From: Zygnema cylindricum | Lineage: Eukaryota > Streptophyta > Zygnematophyceae > Zygnematales > Zygnemataceae | NCBI GenBank assembly: GCA_037447655.1 | Contig: JBBHKE010001067.1 | Coordinates: 37,501-101,500, forward strand | Length of the DNA: 64,000 nt | Reading direction: 5' to 3' | In this document: in pieces, positions 33,731 to 46,302 of the stretch | How the letters are laid out: each line of letters begins with the position of its first letter | Position numbering within the stretch: the first letter of the stretch is position 1 | Made by a program: the position numbers and the translations under genes | Notes under the pieces: model-generated | Told to the model about the DNA's origin: nothing | Databases searched by the model: none | The model's input: the letters and a program-made list of their open reading frames with translations, nothing else

Positions 33731-36036
33731 TACTGTTATGTTATGGTAACTTCACCGTGAATCGCTACTAGTGTTGATATCACTATATTGCGCCTCTAAG
33801 CTACGACCCTAAACCTAGAACAGAATCGATAGTAATAAAAAAAAAATTACGCTTGTATAGGTACAAGTTAATTAATGTCAGCAGCACTATAAAACAAGGT
33901 ATCTAAATAGTGTAATGTACGGAATGCACCACTCCGTTCGTTAACTGCTACAATACAGTACAGGGGTGGTTTTGGACAGAAGTACATCAAAATTGTCAGT
34001 TACCGGGATCTCCACGCAGAAGTGAGTGACGTCAACACGGGAAAGCGCACTCCGATTTGATTCGTTGAATTAAAGACGGGGGACATATGAACCTGTTCCC
34101 AGTCACTGACCATGGGAGGCTACAGTGCACTGTTGGAATTAGTGTGCTGTGTGTCAGCGCTACGTTGGTTAGGTTCAGGACCATGAACTTAAAATAGCGT
34201 TTATAATACTTTTTTTTTCCTTACACTAATAATTTATTTACACTATCGTTTTACGGTTAGTGTAAATGTTTTGTTGCTCCAGGTCATTGGATCTCAATAG
34301 CGTAATAAAGTACTAACATTATTTTTTCCTACATCATTAATTTATCGACTCTAATATTTATTCACAATGGACTGTAGTGCAACTAAACCGCACTTTCTGA
34401 ACCATTGATTTCAAAGATTGTACGTACTAGTCGACCGCAAAAAAAATGATGGATTTATGGGGAGCAAGTCCCAAGAACAAGCTCGTCAGAGGCGCTAAAA
34501 ACAAAAAAGTTGTCTTCGAAGCAAAGAAAAACATTGGCATGGAACAGCCCTCTAAGTATTCTACTGTAGTTTCCACGCATTTTCTGCGGTTGTTGTTTCT
34601 ATTCTCGACTCGGCCTGTTGTGATTGGCTACAATTTTTGCAAGGTCGTTGCAGGAGCTAATCCGAGCAATAACTCTTGCGTTGAAATTACCGGACGGCGG
34701 TTTTGACAACGGAGCTACCCGCCAGAAAATGTCAGAAATTGCTATTGCTGATTTATTGTGACGTGTCTTTGGCTCATCTGCTGTCTGCCGTCCTGCATGG
34801 TCCGTACAGACCTCCTGTCATTCTGTAAGAATCAGTTTTACGTGTCAGTAGCCGAGCGTGTGTTGAGGAGAGTCGTATTTTGCAGAATATCCTGCCCTTC
34901 GATTCGAAATTTTTTTAATTGCAACAGGTCGTTGGTGCTTAGCTGTGCTGTCATATGTTTCCTGACATATTTTGTCGGGAGAGAATGTGGCTGAGAATCT
35001 TGGATTCTGCCAAGGTCAAAGGCAATGCATTTTATTTGTCAGAATTTTTGTACGGCGATGGAGGTCACCGTCCCTGTTTTCAACCGAAGACGTGAAATGT
35101 ACGGCTAGTTTTCCTTTGTTTGTTTCGTTTCGTTCTGGAATTCTGGAGATGTTCAGTTGGGCTCCATTGAACTAAAATCTCTGACCCAGTAAAACAGAGA
35201 GCTGCAAAGGCGCAATGATTGTGATTCGCGAGAAAAATCAGGCGGGACCGACATTTTGCAAAGGCGCGCAATTTAGGAAAAAAATAAAATCCAGAAAACA
35301 CTAAAATTGCCCGTAAATACAAAATCTTTGTTTCCGTAAACAAGGAAAATGATTCGCCAAAGTTTGGGAATTGACCCTGAAAAAAAATGAATGCAGGCGT
35401 ACAAAAATTAATTACGCATATCTTTGTTCTTCCCGGATCATTTTTGCTTTTTGTCAGTAGCGACGCGTGGCGAATTATGCTCGGCCAGAGGTTTGACCGA
35501 ATGGTTCAGTCAATCGGGTCATTTTTAAAATCGGGAGTTTCTGACCACGCACAGATTGGCCCAATGGAGAGAATTGACGTCACGTCCTTTCCTAGTCTTG
35601 CAGGCGCATACCGCATACTGATCGAAAAAAACAAAAGAAGCGGAAAGCAGAAGCATCTAGAACACGACAAACATGATCGTACAAACTGATATACTTTACG
35701 TGTAAATGTACAGAGTGGTACATTAAAAAGTCAAGACATATTTTGTTTACGACTCTGAAAAGTGTCGACGAATGATTTGCTTGTGATCACACGAGTGTAT
35801 CTGTCCAGTCTCTTTGAAAAAAAAAACACGGCAGCCAAGTAAAGCCCCTTCTCCTGACAAGATGCAAACGTGAGGCGGGCAATAAGGCTCCACGTCGCTG
35901 CCATTAATTGTTTCTTTATTTTGGATTTTTTGCGATATCAAGTTATCACACCAAAATGTCAATAGTATACTTTGATTGGGTACCCGGTACAATAATCGAA
36001 TATTGAAGGTGATACTTACTATATATCTAGAATCGC
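33731..36036. other. Intergenic; isolated MITE end and unrecognised frames
   Basis: A lone MITE-type end (TTcaccgtgaatcgctactagtg) lies at about 33751. The stretch at 34005-34100 is a diverged direct copy of 32120-32240 (gacacgggaaagcgcactc). Frames at 34446-34706 (86 codons) and 35387-35689 (100 codons) are not repeat-driven but resemble no family I know. They may be pieces of decayed transposons or exons of an unknown gene. Confidence 0.4.
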
Positions 36037-36038
36037 TA

Positions 36039-36577
36039 CACCGCGCATCGTTATTAGTGTCAAGGTCACTAATTTGGGTTCTTAAAATTTTGATTTTTTT
36101 CCAAAAATAGTATACGTGATTTTATTTTTTCCTTGACGTTAATTGAGGTTTCGTACAAATTAGCATACAGAACGAAAGTACATTAATATGTAAATAGTGT
36201 GGTGTACGGTCGATGTCAGACCGTACATAAATGTACCTTTTTAGTTGAAAATTTTACAAAAAATGAATTAAATCGGACGCGTTCGCATAGGAACGTGCGC
36301 TAAAAAACCAGGATTGGTCTGACATGTAAATAAGTCTGACATGTACGGATATATAAATTTCACAAAGGTGTACTATTTTTTATATTTCGTACGGGTACAT
36401 ATAATAATGTATATAATCGTACAGAAAATTTTCCATTTTTGCTGTTCCAAATTAGCGTTAACACTGAAATTAGAATAAACCTTTTTTTTTTTAATTTTCA
36501 AATTCTTAATTAGCGTCAATGACGGTATATTTACTTACACACTATTTAAACTTTGACACTAATAACGATGCGCGGTG
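36039..36577. mobile_element. TA-flanked MITE (539 bp)
   Basis: The ends are CACCGCGCATCGTTATTAGTG and the inverse AATAACGATGCGCGGTG, with TA at 36037-36038 and 36578-36579. The core has 'aatagtgtggtgtacggtcgatgtcagaccgtac'. The element at 38153-38672 is a relative in the opposite orientation. Confidence 0.85.
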
Positions 36578-36892
36578 TAGTTTTATATTTTTCATTACTC
36601 TATACGACACCGCCAATCGTTATTAGCGTTGTGTACGCTAATTCCGTCCCGCTTTTTTTTTTTATTATTCTCCATTAGTGTAGTTCATTCTATTTTTTCC
36701 TTTATTCTATTTAGGGTTATTTTCAGTACGTTATATCTTAAATAGAGTGAGGTACGGTCAGTGTCAGACCGTACTTAAATGTACGTTTTTAAGTTTAAAA
36801 GTACAATAAATTAGTTTTAGTAACCGCGGACGCATGAGAATATGCGTTCTAAAAAGGAAAAAAACCTAGGTCATAAAAAATCTCGTTCGCAC

Positions 36893-37654
36893 TATTATTT
36901 TTGGGAAAACTATGGACTCTCAGCGATGAGATAATCTCGTCGCTAGAATAGCGATGACCAGCGACGAAATGTTGTCTACTTTAATGAGACGTTACAGAAT
37001 TCAAACGCGTCAGACGAAGAGAAACATAATACGAAAAGAATTCCGTGCGTACTAAAATGAAACATTCTGTTACGACCTACGGACGGAAATCACCGCGGAT
37101 TATATGGACAGATTCGATTGTCGGCGTACAAACTCCTTATTTGTGTTGGAGAAAGTCGGTGTAAGATAGATCATCAGGTACAATCAAAGAAGTACCGATC
37201 AGCATGAATTACTTAGGACAAATCAGGATTATTTGCAGCATGAAATTGTACTTAGGATTAAGTGCACTAGGTAGTGGAACCGACAGTACGATAGTGCGCC
37301 TACAGTGATCTTATTGGCAGATAGATAGTCAGATAGTCTTGTTTGTATAAAGTAGGAATTAGACATTTGATTGAATTAACTTGTACAAGTTCACTAAGGA
37401 AAGTGACATTTAAGACTGTTTTTGTAAGTGTGTCACTTTGTGACTGATCAGAGTTTGTGCTTGAAACTCTGTCAGTATATTGTTAAGTGTGAGCTCTAAG
37501 TGAGCTACGTTGTAAGCCTAAGTGGCTTTTTTGTAGTGTTAAGTGTAAGCTGGTCAAAGTGGCCATTTGTGTGGTTTTTCTGGGTTGCCTTTATGCTGAA
37601 TTAAATGGGTGACTCTGCAGCTTCTGGTAGTATTAATGTTGCTGCAGAGCAACA
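36893..37654 (+). mobile_element. Solo LTR (762 bp) with 5-bp TSD, third LTR family
   Basis: It is flanked by CGCAC at 36888-36892 and 37655-37659. It begins TATTATTTTTGGGAAAAC, resembling the outer copia LTR start (TGTTGTATTTTGGAAAGC) with a G-to-A change, and ends GCAGAGCAACA. A TATAAAG lies at about 37346. A start codon at 37605 opens a frame (M-G-D-S-A-A-S-G-S) that reaches the LTR end in the same codon phase as in the other two LTR families here. The internal part was lost, presumably by LTR-LTR recombination. Confidence 0.75.
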
Positions 37655-37743
37655 CGCACATATTCGTCCGACTGCCGCGTTTCGAACATGTGAATGTACG
37701 ATTTATGTACGATTTGTCAGATTGTGTACGGAGACCTATACTA

Positions 37744-37953
37744 CACCGTGAATCGGTATTGGCGTAATGGACGCTATTTAAGGTACCTTTTTTTTTATTC
37801 TCAAATAGAATTATCCACACTATTTAAAAAAACCCTAATTCTTAATTAGAATTAACGATTTCGTTGAAAATTTCCAAATTCTCAATTAGCGTAAATGACG
37901 GTAATTGTTCCTACACGCTAAAGAAACCTTTACGCGAATAACGATTCACGGTG
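37744..37953. mobile_element. TA-flanked MITE nested in the 36608 MITE (210 bp)
   Basis: CACCGTGAATCGGTATTGGCG and its inverse ATAACGATTCACGGTG, with TA at 37742-37743 and 37954-37955. The interior (tattctcaaatagaattatccacactatttaaa) closely matches the copy at 42116-42312. Confidence 0.82.
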
Positions 37954-38152
37954 TAGTGGAAGCATGTTTGCGACCGACATTTGTTTTTTCAAAGATCCAA
38001 ATACCCATAATCAAACAATTAGAATGTATGATTTTTTCCAAAATTTTCAAATTCTTAAATAGCGTACACCACGGTAATTATTTTTATACGCTAAAAAACC
38101 TTACACGCTAATAACGATTGGCGGTGTACTTTATAAAGGCTTCAAATTACTA

Positions 38153-38672
38153 CACCGCGAATCGTTATTAGTGTCAAATTTTAAATAGTGTTGAAGAAAA
38201 TTTACCGTAATTGATGTTAATTAAGAATTTGTTTTTTTTTTTTTTAAAGGTGTATTCTACTTTCGGCTATATGCTATTTTGGGAACAGCAAAAGTGGAAT
38301 ATTCGCCGTACGATTATATACATTAATATGTGTATTCGTACAAAATATTAAAAATCGTTAAACATCCGTACATGTCAGACTAATTTACGTGTCAGAATAA
38401 TCCAGTTTTTTTAGCGCACGCTCCTATGCGTGCGGGTCTGATTTAATTCATTTAAAAAAAAATCACATGAAAAGGTACATTTATGTACGGTCTGACATCG
38501 ACCGTACACCAAACTATTTAGATCTTATGGTATTTTCGATCATTACGCTATTTTGTACGGTACCTTACTTATTGTAAAGGAAAAAATAAAATTATGTATC
38601 TTATTTGAGGAAAAAAATCAAAATTTTAAGAACCCAAATTAGTGACTTTGACACTAAGAACGATTCGCGGTG
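38153..38672. mobile_element. TA-flanked MITE (520 bp)
   Basis: CACCGCGAATCGTTATTAGTG and its inverse ACGATTCGCGGTG, with TA at 38151-38152 and 38673-38674. The core 'gtacggtctgacatcgaccgtac' shows it is an inverted relative of 36039-36577. Confidence 0.85.
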
Positions 38673-38674
38673 TA

Positions 38675-41236
38675 GTGAAGTGATAAGTGATAATGTTAGC
38701 GATGGTTATGGCTATGACGATAGTGATAGCCATAGTGATAATGGCAAAGATATAAAAAGGGGTATGTTTTCACTTACGATATCGCTACTGTAATTAATTT
38801 TAAGAGTTAAAAATAAGTCACAATGTAAATTTGTTTTTCAACAGGTTTATACGGTTTGTGGGTCCATAGTGTTTAATATTGCTAATATTTTTTTTTCAAT
38901 CTTTCTTTAAGGTATCTCATTGTTTATAAGGATTTTAATAATAATCGAATGAATATAATTGTTTACACGGTCAACTATCATTTATGACAAATATTTAGCT
39001 TTCTTGAGCAAAGTTTGAGAGTTTTGTTTTACAATGTAAGAAACAAGTTTTGTCGTTCATGCCATTTCTAACAACCTTGAAAAGCTAAAAATATATGAAC
39101 TTAAACAACAGTAATCTAACGAAACCTTATACCCTTTAACAATTTTTATGATAAAATTAAGTCACCCACATGAAGCTAGATAGAACATCCCTATGTGATA
39201 AAATTTACACCTCAATTTGTCGCATGATAACAATATAGCCTCCGTGAATATATAACTATAACTTCTTCATTTTTGTAAGAATATTGCGCAAAGTTAGTGT
39301 TAAAAAAATTGTCACCAACAGTTTGGCCTTTAAAACCAAAATCTTAAATGTAGAAACGACTCTAAAGTGAACAAATTGTTGAAAGATAAGACATAAAATA
39401 GGAGGCTTACAACCGTTACTGAAGGTTAAAAATAATTATTTCAGTTTAGTATAAAACACCGCCAATGTTATAGTTCATCGCTAAGAAAATTACAACATTT
39501 GTAAGCCAACACTTCCACCATTGAAGCTTTTCACGTTCGAACCCAGTTTTAGTTATCTTTTTAGCGTCACCATAAGTTTGATAGTTCATTGTAACCGATT
39601 CTAAGTGTACTTATATCCAAACTACACATACATATTTAAATAGATGTATCAAATAGTACATTCGTGCATGCATGTACATCGGCTAATAGTTGGCTATCAT
39701 TTTATAACGGATTCTTAATCGCAAAATGGATTTTCCAACATTAAAAAAAAGAGGGCCTACGGAAAAAAAACATTTCAAATAGCAACTTGAAACCTTATGT
39801 ACCAGCACTCATTGCGTACTTCGGCTCCAAGGGTTCCCCGCGGTTGTCACAATTCTTTTTTCATTTTTTTGGGACGGGAGAAAGAAAATGAGACGCAATT
39901 TTTTTCATCCTTTTAAATTATCCTAAGCGAGGGCGACGACTGGCAAAATAGTTTCATTGAGTTGTCAAAGTAGTAAAAGAGTCATGAATTGGTATCATAT
40001 GTCAATACAAAAATTTCAAGAACATTGTAACGGTAAATGTCATATGTAAAAAAATGTGTGTTCTAAACATTTCCTTTCAATATAGCAGATTCTCTCCCGT
40101 CGATATACTTTGACTTTTCCTCTTTAATGCCGCCTAGTTGAACCGGATGGCTGTTTCAGGTATTAGTGCACAATTCGTACGTTTTGCACATTATTTTGTC
40201 CGCACTAAAAAGGGTGCCATGTGTGCACCCTAAACTGCTAAATGGACACTATAAAAATTAAATGTGCACTAAAATATACCATTCAGAACTTCGAGGACTT
40301 CTTCTGCGTAGCGTCCAACTTTTTCAAGGCAATTTTGACATTCATTCGACGGCTGCCGCCCTAATGCCACGTGTTGCGTCGTCCTTGAAGGCCGTGGGAG
40401 CCGACATGTAAAACAATCTGTACAGGTCACTATCGGCGCGCCGTCCCCTCCTGTTAAAGGCCGTCTGTACTTTTAAGATTTGACTTTACACGAGTGTTAC
40501 GGACGGTGATAGTGGCCGTCTCGTGAATCCCAAAGGAAATAGGTGGACACCTTTGCTGACGCAAAACACGTCACCAGAATCTCAATTGAACCATTAGTGT
40601 ACGGTTTTTTTGCAGGTGTCCTTTAACACTTTCGGTCGTTTCCAAAGCAACAGTACGGGTAATTTAGCGGCACCTGCGCACTACGCCACAGGGACCGTAC
40701 AATGCCGTGCTGTCCCGGGGTTCTGGAAAATATGCTTTTTGTTAATTAATATGAGTACTCTGTTAATAGTGTGGTAACGATCTATTTGAAGGTCGTACCC
40801 TAAATAACCGCTTCCAACGACACTGGACATCCTGGAGATTTCCGCCGGCCCGCATATTAGCGTTACGCGTGAGTGGCCCTCGTCACGTCACACTCATAGT
40901 ACACCTATATGTCGCGCTCACGGTCAAGCCAAAGTATCCGTACATAAGGCAGTTACCTGCCGTCTTTCATATGCGTAAGGACTAGAATTCGTACAATTAT
41001 AGGTCATGTGACGTCCAGGTTAGTCAACAGATTCCATTTCAGACGTCCGTACATTTCAATCACCTGCCGAACCCTCGACGCTACGTGTTTATTCATCCTG
41101 CCACGTTTTCGGTCCAATCAGCAGCCTCCAGCAGTCGTCGCAGCAGTTCTGCCGAAATCTTCGTTTTTTGCGATGCCTTCTGTTTCAACGTATCGCCTGA
41201 ATAGGAAAACGACAGGCCACGGTCGTATTTTGTCAG
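38675..41236. other. Intergenic
   Basis: No gene seen. A short GATAGTGATAGCCATAGTGATAATGG array lies at 38690-38755. The stretch 38800-40130 is plain AT-rich DNA nearly free of GTAC, while 40380-41240 is again GTAC/CGTAC-rich. The frame at 41008-41262 runs into a MITE and has no domain. Confidence 0.5.
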
Positions 41237-41238
41237 TA

Positions 41239-41728
41239 CACCGTGAATCGCTATTAGCGTAATGAAATAGATAGCGTAATGAAACAATTAGCGTACTTTA
41301 CGGTAAATTGTGTTTTTTCGGGTACACCATGATAACTAATTTATCATGTACTCTAATTTGTAAACTGCTTTGTAAAAATTTTCAGCACATTATATGTCCA
41401 CCCTAAAAGATGTATATCTACGAAATTGTTCAAATCGTACGCCGTCGCGTTTTTTTTACATCTGCGTATGCCTGAAAATATTTAAGCAATTATATATTAT
41501 TATATTTTATGTACTTTTAAATTTAAAAGTGTTTGGAATAGTACAGATCTAGCAGTCCGTACACCACACTATTTAAAAGGGCACTAAATTACAGCTATGA
41601 ACCGTATTGAGCGGGGTACCTCAAATAACGTGCAAAAACATTTAGCGTACTTTATTCTATTTGAGAATTTGCCCCAAAAAAAGCTGTACCCCAATTAGCG
41701 TCATGTACGCTAATAGCGATTCACGGTG
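41239..41728. mobile_element. TA-flanked MITE (490 bp)
   Basis: CACCGTGAATCGCTATTAGCG and its inverse GCTAATAGCGATTCACGGTG, with TA at 41237-41238 and 41729-41730. Near-perfect terminal repeats suggest a comparatively young copy. Confidence 0.85.
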
Positions 41729-42115
41729 TACAGTAGCAAGTACCTCGAATTATGTGTAAATGTCACTATTTCATTCGCTGAGACATACATACATACGACA
41801 AAAACTAATTTAGTCCATATTCGTACCCGTCGCTTTCAATACTGCACACGCCTTAAAACTATTGACAATCTTGGACACGTCAACAGCGACAGAAAAAACC
41901 GACTTTTCGAGAACGACAATTCATCCTCTGGCCACCGCATCGCGACACGCCTTCCCATCCTCTCCACTCACTTAATCTCCGCCGCCCATTTAACCATACC
42001 GCGTGGCCGTCAGATTCTCGTCCTACTTGGAGCGTCATTCGCGTGGCACGTGTGATCCACTCCACCGACCCCCCGCCCGCGTCCAGAAACAACTGCCGCA
42101 AAAAGTACTTCTCCT

Positions 42116-42312
42116 GCGTTGTGTACCCTAATCCCGTCCCGCTTTTTTTTTTTTATTCTCAAATAGAATTATCCACACTATTTAAAAAAAACCCTAATTC
42201 CTAATTAGAATAGAGGATTTCTTCGAAAATTTTCAAATTCCCCATTAGCGTAAACCACGCTAATTATTCGTATACGCTAAAGAAACTTCTACGCTAATAG
42301 CGATTGGCGGTG
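42116..42312. mobile_element. Left-truncated TA-type MITE
   Basis: It begins inside the family consensus (gcgttgtgtaccctaatcccgtcccgc, compare 36627-36655) and ends GCTAATAGCGATTGGCGGTG before TA (42313-42314). The terminal ~20 bases of the left end are missing. Confidence 0.7.
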
Positions 42313-43380
42313 TAGTGCATTGACTACTCGAGGATGCGGGTTCGTTCGATTTTTATAACGGTGAATTTTCAAAATTCGATATTTGATGAATCCACGACCA
42401 CTTAATCTTCTCATCGTACTCTTACTATGTGATTTTTTACTTTTTGCGTACCTTCGTTTACCATACATATTCCCAACCGTGACACAACGTATGGCATTGG
42501 GCATCTCATCCGCTCCAACCTAGTCCAAAAATTACACCTAAGGGTATGTGCCCAAGTGCTTAAGGGTATTTCATTTCGTTTCCGATTGGTAGTCTCAAAT
42601 AAAAAATCACATAAGTGTGCACTGGGAGAATATTAGTAAAGTGGCGAAAAAAACATCAACACTAATAGCGATACTCGACGTAGTATCTTTTTTTACCCGT
42701 CATGAGCATGTAGGGAAAAAAAAATTAAAGGGGCCTCGAACCTCCACTTTCAACCATGGGACTTTGATAAACTTTAGGTTGCAAAGGCCTTTCCCTTTCC
42801 CTCTTCCAATACACCGCCCATTATTATTATGGTTACAATTGTTGAAGCGAAATCCAAATATAATACTAATTTAGTGCAAAGAGAGGTCACAAACGATACT
42901 CCACTCCCTTAAATAGTGTTGTTAACATTATATAACGATTTTTGGTTGAAAACGTCTCGACCTAGTTAGTCTTATTACCTCTCGTTGACTCACAACAAAA
43001 GGGAATGTACCTCTCCCATCTCCCCTTTCTCATAATGAAACACAACAATTTTGTATAAAACGAAAGAACGCTAAAAGTAATGTCATTGAGTATCTTTGCA
43101 TGTAATTTGGTGATTGGTTGAGAGAGAAAAGACAAAAAAAACAAAACCGGGAAGCACTGACGGGAAGTTATAATATTGGTGACTTAAATAGGAAGGCAAT
43201 GACATTATGACATTGTCTCTTTTGTGCCCCTAGAATCTTAAAAAAAAAAATAACAAAAATAAAGTTGATTGATAAATTAAGATTACATGGGCACAACCCT
43301 AAATCTCGCAGGTTAGAGTTTACACTATTTCATAATTCATCACTTCACATGGTATAATTTTTTTTAGACAAATTGATGGT
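42313..43380. other. Intergenic
   Basis: No gene seen; mixed AT-rich sequence. A fragment at about 42656-42682 (acatcaacactaatagcgatactcgacgtag) may be another MITE right end. Confidence 0.4.
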
Positions 43381-45281
43381 GTGTTAAAGGTGTTGAAATC
43401 GCTTTTACATGCTTTACATTGGTCGGTTTTCCATACAATGTTGCACATTGTGACTAGGAACATTTTCCATGCCCTTCTCATCGTTCAATTACATCTTTCG
43501 CGACCTTTATCGATATGGCCCCTTTCTCGTTTAACGAGGCCAAAGCATCTGTTTCAAGTCTTCATGGACCTTGGTTAGTTATGAGATCATAACCACAGGT
43601 CTTATTCTCATTGTTTACACATTAGCTGCCATTTTCCATCGCCTCTTCATGCCTTTACTATTGCTTTTTGTTTTACCTTCTTGCGAAGGAAAAAATGGCT
43701 CGAGAAAACATGTATTAATTTCAAAGGTTTTCTCGAGGGGATTGGAAAGACTTACAAGTCGAGCACGAGATATATGACCAATACGCTCCACCTTCCTTCC
43801 ACTTTTCATAATGTTCCGTTCTCATTTTGGTGGAGCGTTCATTTGGTTTTTCGGGTGAGATTTCTTTCTGCATCCCCCTTCCCCTCCCAAACATTTTTGC
43901 CATACGAGGATCTTACTGTCTACTTGCCTCTTCTGTATTGAACCCACTTAACTTAACCTCACCGCTACGGGATGCTCCTGTATAATTTAGTGAGCGGTCC
44001 ACGAGGTGTTTTTAACATTGACTTTTGTCCTCCCATCTCAACTCATACTCTCCTATTCTTGTTAGCTAAATTAGCCTTCAAAATCACCATTTTCCCATCA
44101 TTTAGGATTCGTTGCATCGGGGTTTTGATTGAGCTTCATCCGCTTGACTTAATACAACCACCTCATCCACTCACGCTCGGGGGGAGGATATGTTTGTTTC
44201 CTAAAAATTATTTAAAGATGTTGTGTCGCATTGCCTCGACTCTTATTTATTGTATCTTGGCTATTGGTGTTTCATGTTCTTACCCGCGTCATCCCTTGTG
44301 CCTCGCACGATGCCTTTACCACCAACAATCGCTTTTAGTGACAACATCTTTTTGTTCTTGGGACCACTTTTGCAGAAATGCCCCTTTTTTTCTTCATTTG
44401 CCTTTTTTCTCGTCCCTCACATATGTAAGAATTAAATTTAAATAAAATCGCCGCCACTACTTAATCAAAGCTTCCAGATGCACTTCCTAATTATCTCTTA
44501 CGAGGGCCCTAAAACTGAGGCTTGGCTATTGGCTACACATATTCATTCCACCATACGTTTCACATCTTCCTTGTTGGCTATTGGCTACACATGTTTTTCC
44601 CAATTTTTGTTTCACACCTGCTCAACTCACCCCAGTTCGCAAGTTCACGCTTCCCTTCCTCGTCCACCTTCACGTAGCTCTTTCGTTTGCTTATGCAACC
44701 TTGTTATAAAGCCCGATGACTTCCATTTACTTCGTTTATCCCATGTATTCGGACACACGACAGTGTTAACGAGACTATTTGGATTATTGCTTTTGAGGGA
44801 GGGTTTTCAGTTCCTAAGTTTCGCATGTTATTCTTTCGTGGTGGATTGATAGTTTTCTTCCTCAATGGTCCGCGTTGTATTATTGGTGACATAATTATCG
44901 ATTGGGCGGACCTTGCCTCGGTTATTGTTCATTCGTCAAGTAGCTCACACCTCTTGGGTTGGTAGTAGCGTGATTATGCACCTTCCTCCTCCTCCTCCTC
45001 CTCCTCCTCCTCCTCCTCCTCCACCTCCTCCTCCTTGTAATGACTTGATTCCAATGTCCATCGAGATATTTGGTTGTTTTGGGAGCGGCTTCCAATGTGC
45101 TCCTCTGTACTTGCGGTCGTCTTCTTTTAAGCGAAGGGACCCCTTGATTTTTCACCTTAGTTCCCTTTATTGTCAAACGTTTATTTGTGGCTTTACATCT
45201 AGTGAAAGCTTTTTTCCTCCTTCGGTTGCAATCGATATAGATTGTGGACATATCTTTCACATTCCTCAACTTGCTCTCTAG
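43381..45281 (+). pseudogene. Decayed non-LTR-type reverse-transcriptase element, copy A
   Basis: Many overlapping broken frames occur on the plus strand. The piece at about 44515-44560 reads A-W-L-L-A-T-H-I-H-S-T-I-R-F, and one at about 45058-45080 reads E-I-F-G-C-F-G. Both match, in order, motifs in the minus-strand copy at 46303-47290. The pattern A-W-L-x-A-x-P ... L-G-L-P ... E-T-F-G is common at the C-terminus of non-LTR-type reverse-transcriptase proteins in plants and algae. A CTC repeat interrupts it at 44984-45034. The upstream part 43381-44450 is assigned only by continuity. Confidence 0.4.
44984..45034. repeat. (CTC)n microsatellite
   Basis: About 17 TCC/CTC units with one CAC interruption, inside the decayed reverse-transcriptase copy. 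The long poly-Pro and poly-Arg frames here are artefacts of it. Confidence 0.9.
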
Positions 45282-46302
45282 TGCTCGGGGGATTTAAAGG
45301 GTTCCTTTTCATAGGTTTGATGAGTTTGGTTAGGTGATTTTTCTTTTAGGTATAGTGTTTGTTGTTGTTTTTGTGCCTTTTATTCTATTCAATGTTTTAA
45401 TTGTTTGTGCTTGTTTGTGTCGTAGATTCTCTCAAAATGTTTCTCTTGCCATTTAAATTCCACTCGCATTCGATTTTATAGTTAATGTTCACCTTTCATT
45501 TTGTTCCCATGGTTTACCATCGATCTTTTCTTAATAAAGTTGTATATTTCCATTTTGGAGCCTATTATGCTAGTTTGGAAATAAATCCAGATAAGGTTTT
45601 CGCCACCATGTGATGTTACATTTTTAAATCTCTTTATACATAAGATTCATCTTCTCTCGAATTTGTTTGAAGCTCTCGCTAATTGGTACACCCTTTTTAT
45701 ATATCCTTAGCTTTACAACACACCAATTCGTCATTGATATTCGTTTTAGAATCGAATCCTCCGATTTGCCTTAACCTATGCCTTTAACTTATTATTGCGA
45801 CCACTCCCTTAAACAAGACGACGTGTTTTTCGCTTCATTGCTTCCACGTGAATAAGATGTTTTATACACCGTTTGGGACGCTATTGAGGTTTTGGTTCCA
45901 AAGGGAGAGGTAAAACATAAATCACCAAGTCTCATGTATTATTCCATCTAATGGATTGCAATTTTATCTTCTCACATCTCGTCTTTTTTTCTAGACATTG
46001 TTTTGGAGATTTACGCCTTTCAGGCAAAACACAACTAGTCTGGAGTTTCACATAATGATTTTCTGGCGCAAGATGTTCCTAAAAAGTAAAGATAGGGATT
46101 AAACACATCTAAGTACACGTACTCCTCATTAAAAATGTGCGATTGTATTACATTTGCGTGCATGGGTTAACAAAAGGAAAAGATGTACTCGGGAGGTTGC
46201 CTTACACATCGTTCCTTTGCATACTCTTAAAATATACCGACTTTATTAGAAAAGCGTGGTGGTAAACCATCCGTGTCTATGGGAACTAAAAGGGAGCAGT
46301 TC

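Larger units (their letters stand above)
36608..38126. mobile_element. TA-flanked MITE hosting a solo LTR and a second MITE
   Basis: The left end CACCGCCAATCGTTATTAGCG and right end CGCTAATAACGATTGGCGGTG pair with each other by their shared C variant (GCC/GGC), not with neighbouring MITEs. The right TA is at 38127-38128; the left flank reads TACGA. Subtracting the solo LTR with its TSD (767 bp) and the inner MITE with TA (212 bp) leaves 540 bp, matching the 539-bp member just upstream. Confidence 0.75.

Noticed and set aside
43972-44849. Two hydrophobic frames of 157 and 123 codons as membrane proteins
   Set aside because: Motifs shared with 46303-47290 in other frames show they are decayed reverse-transcriptase remnants; hydrophobicity follows T-rich composition.
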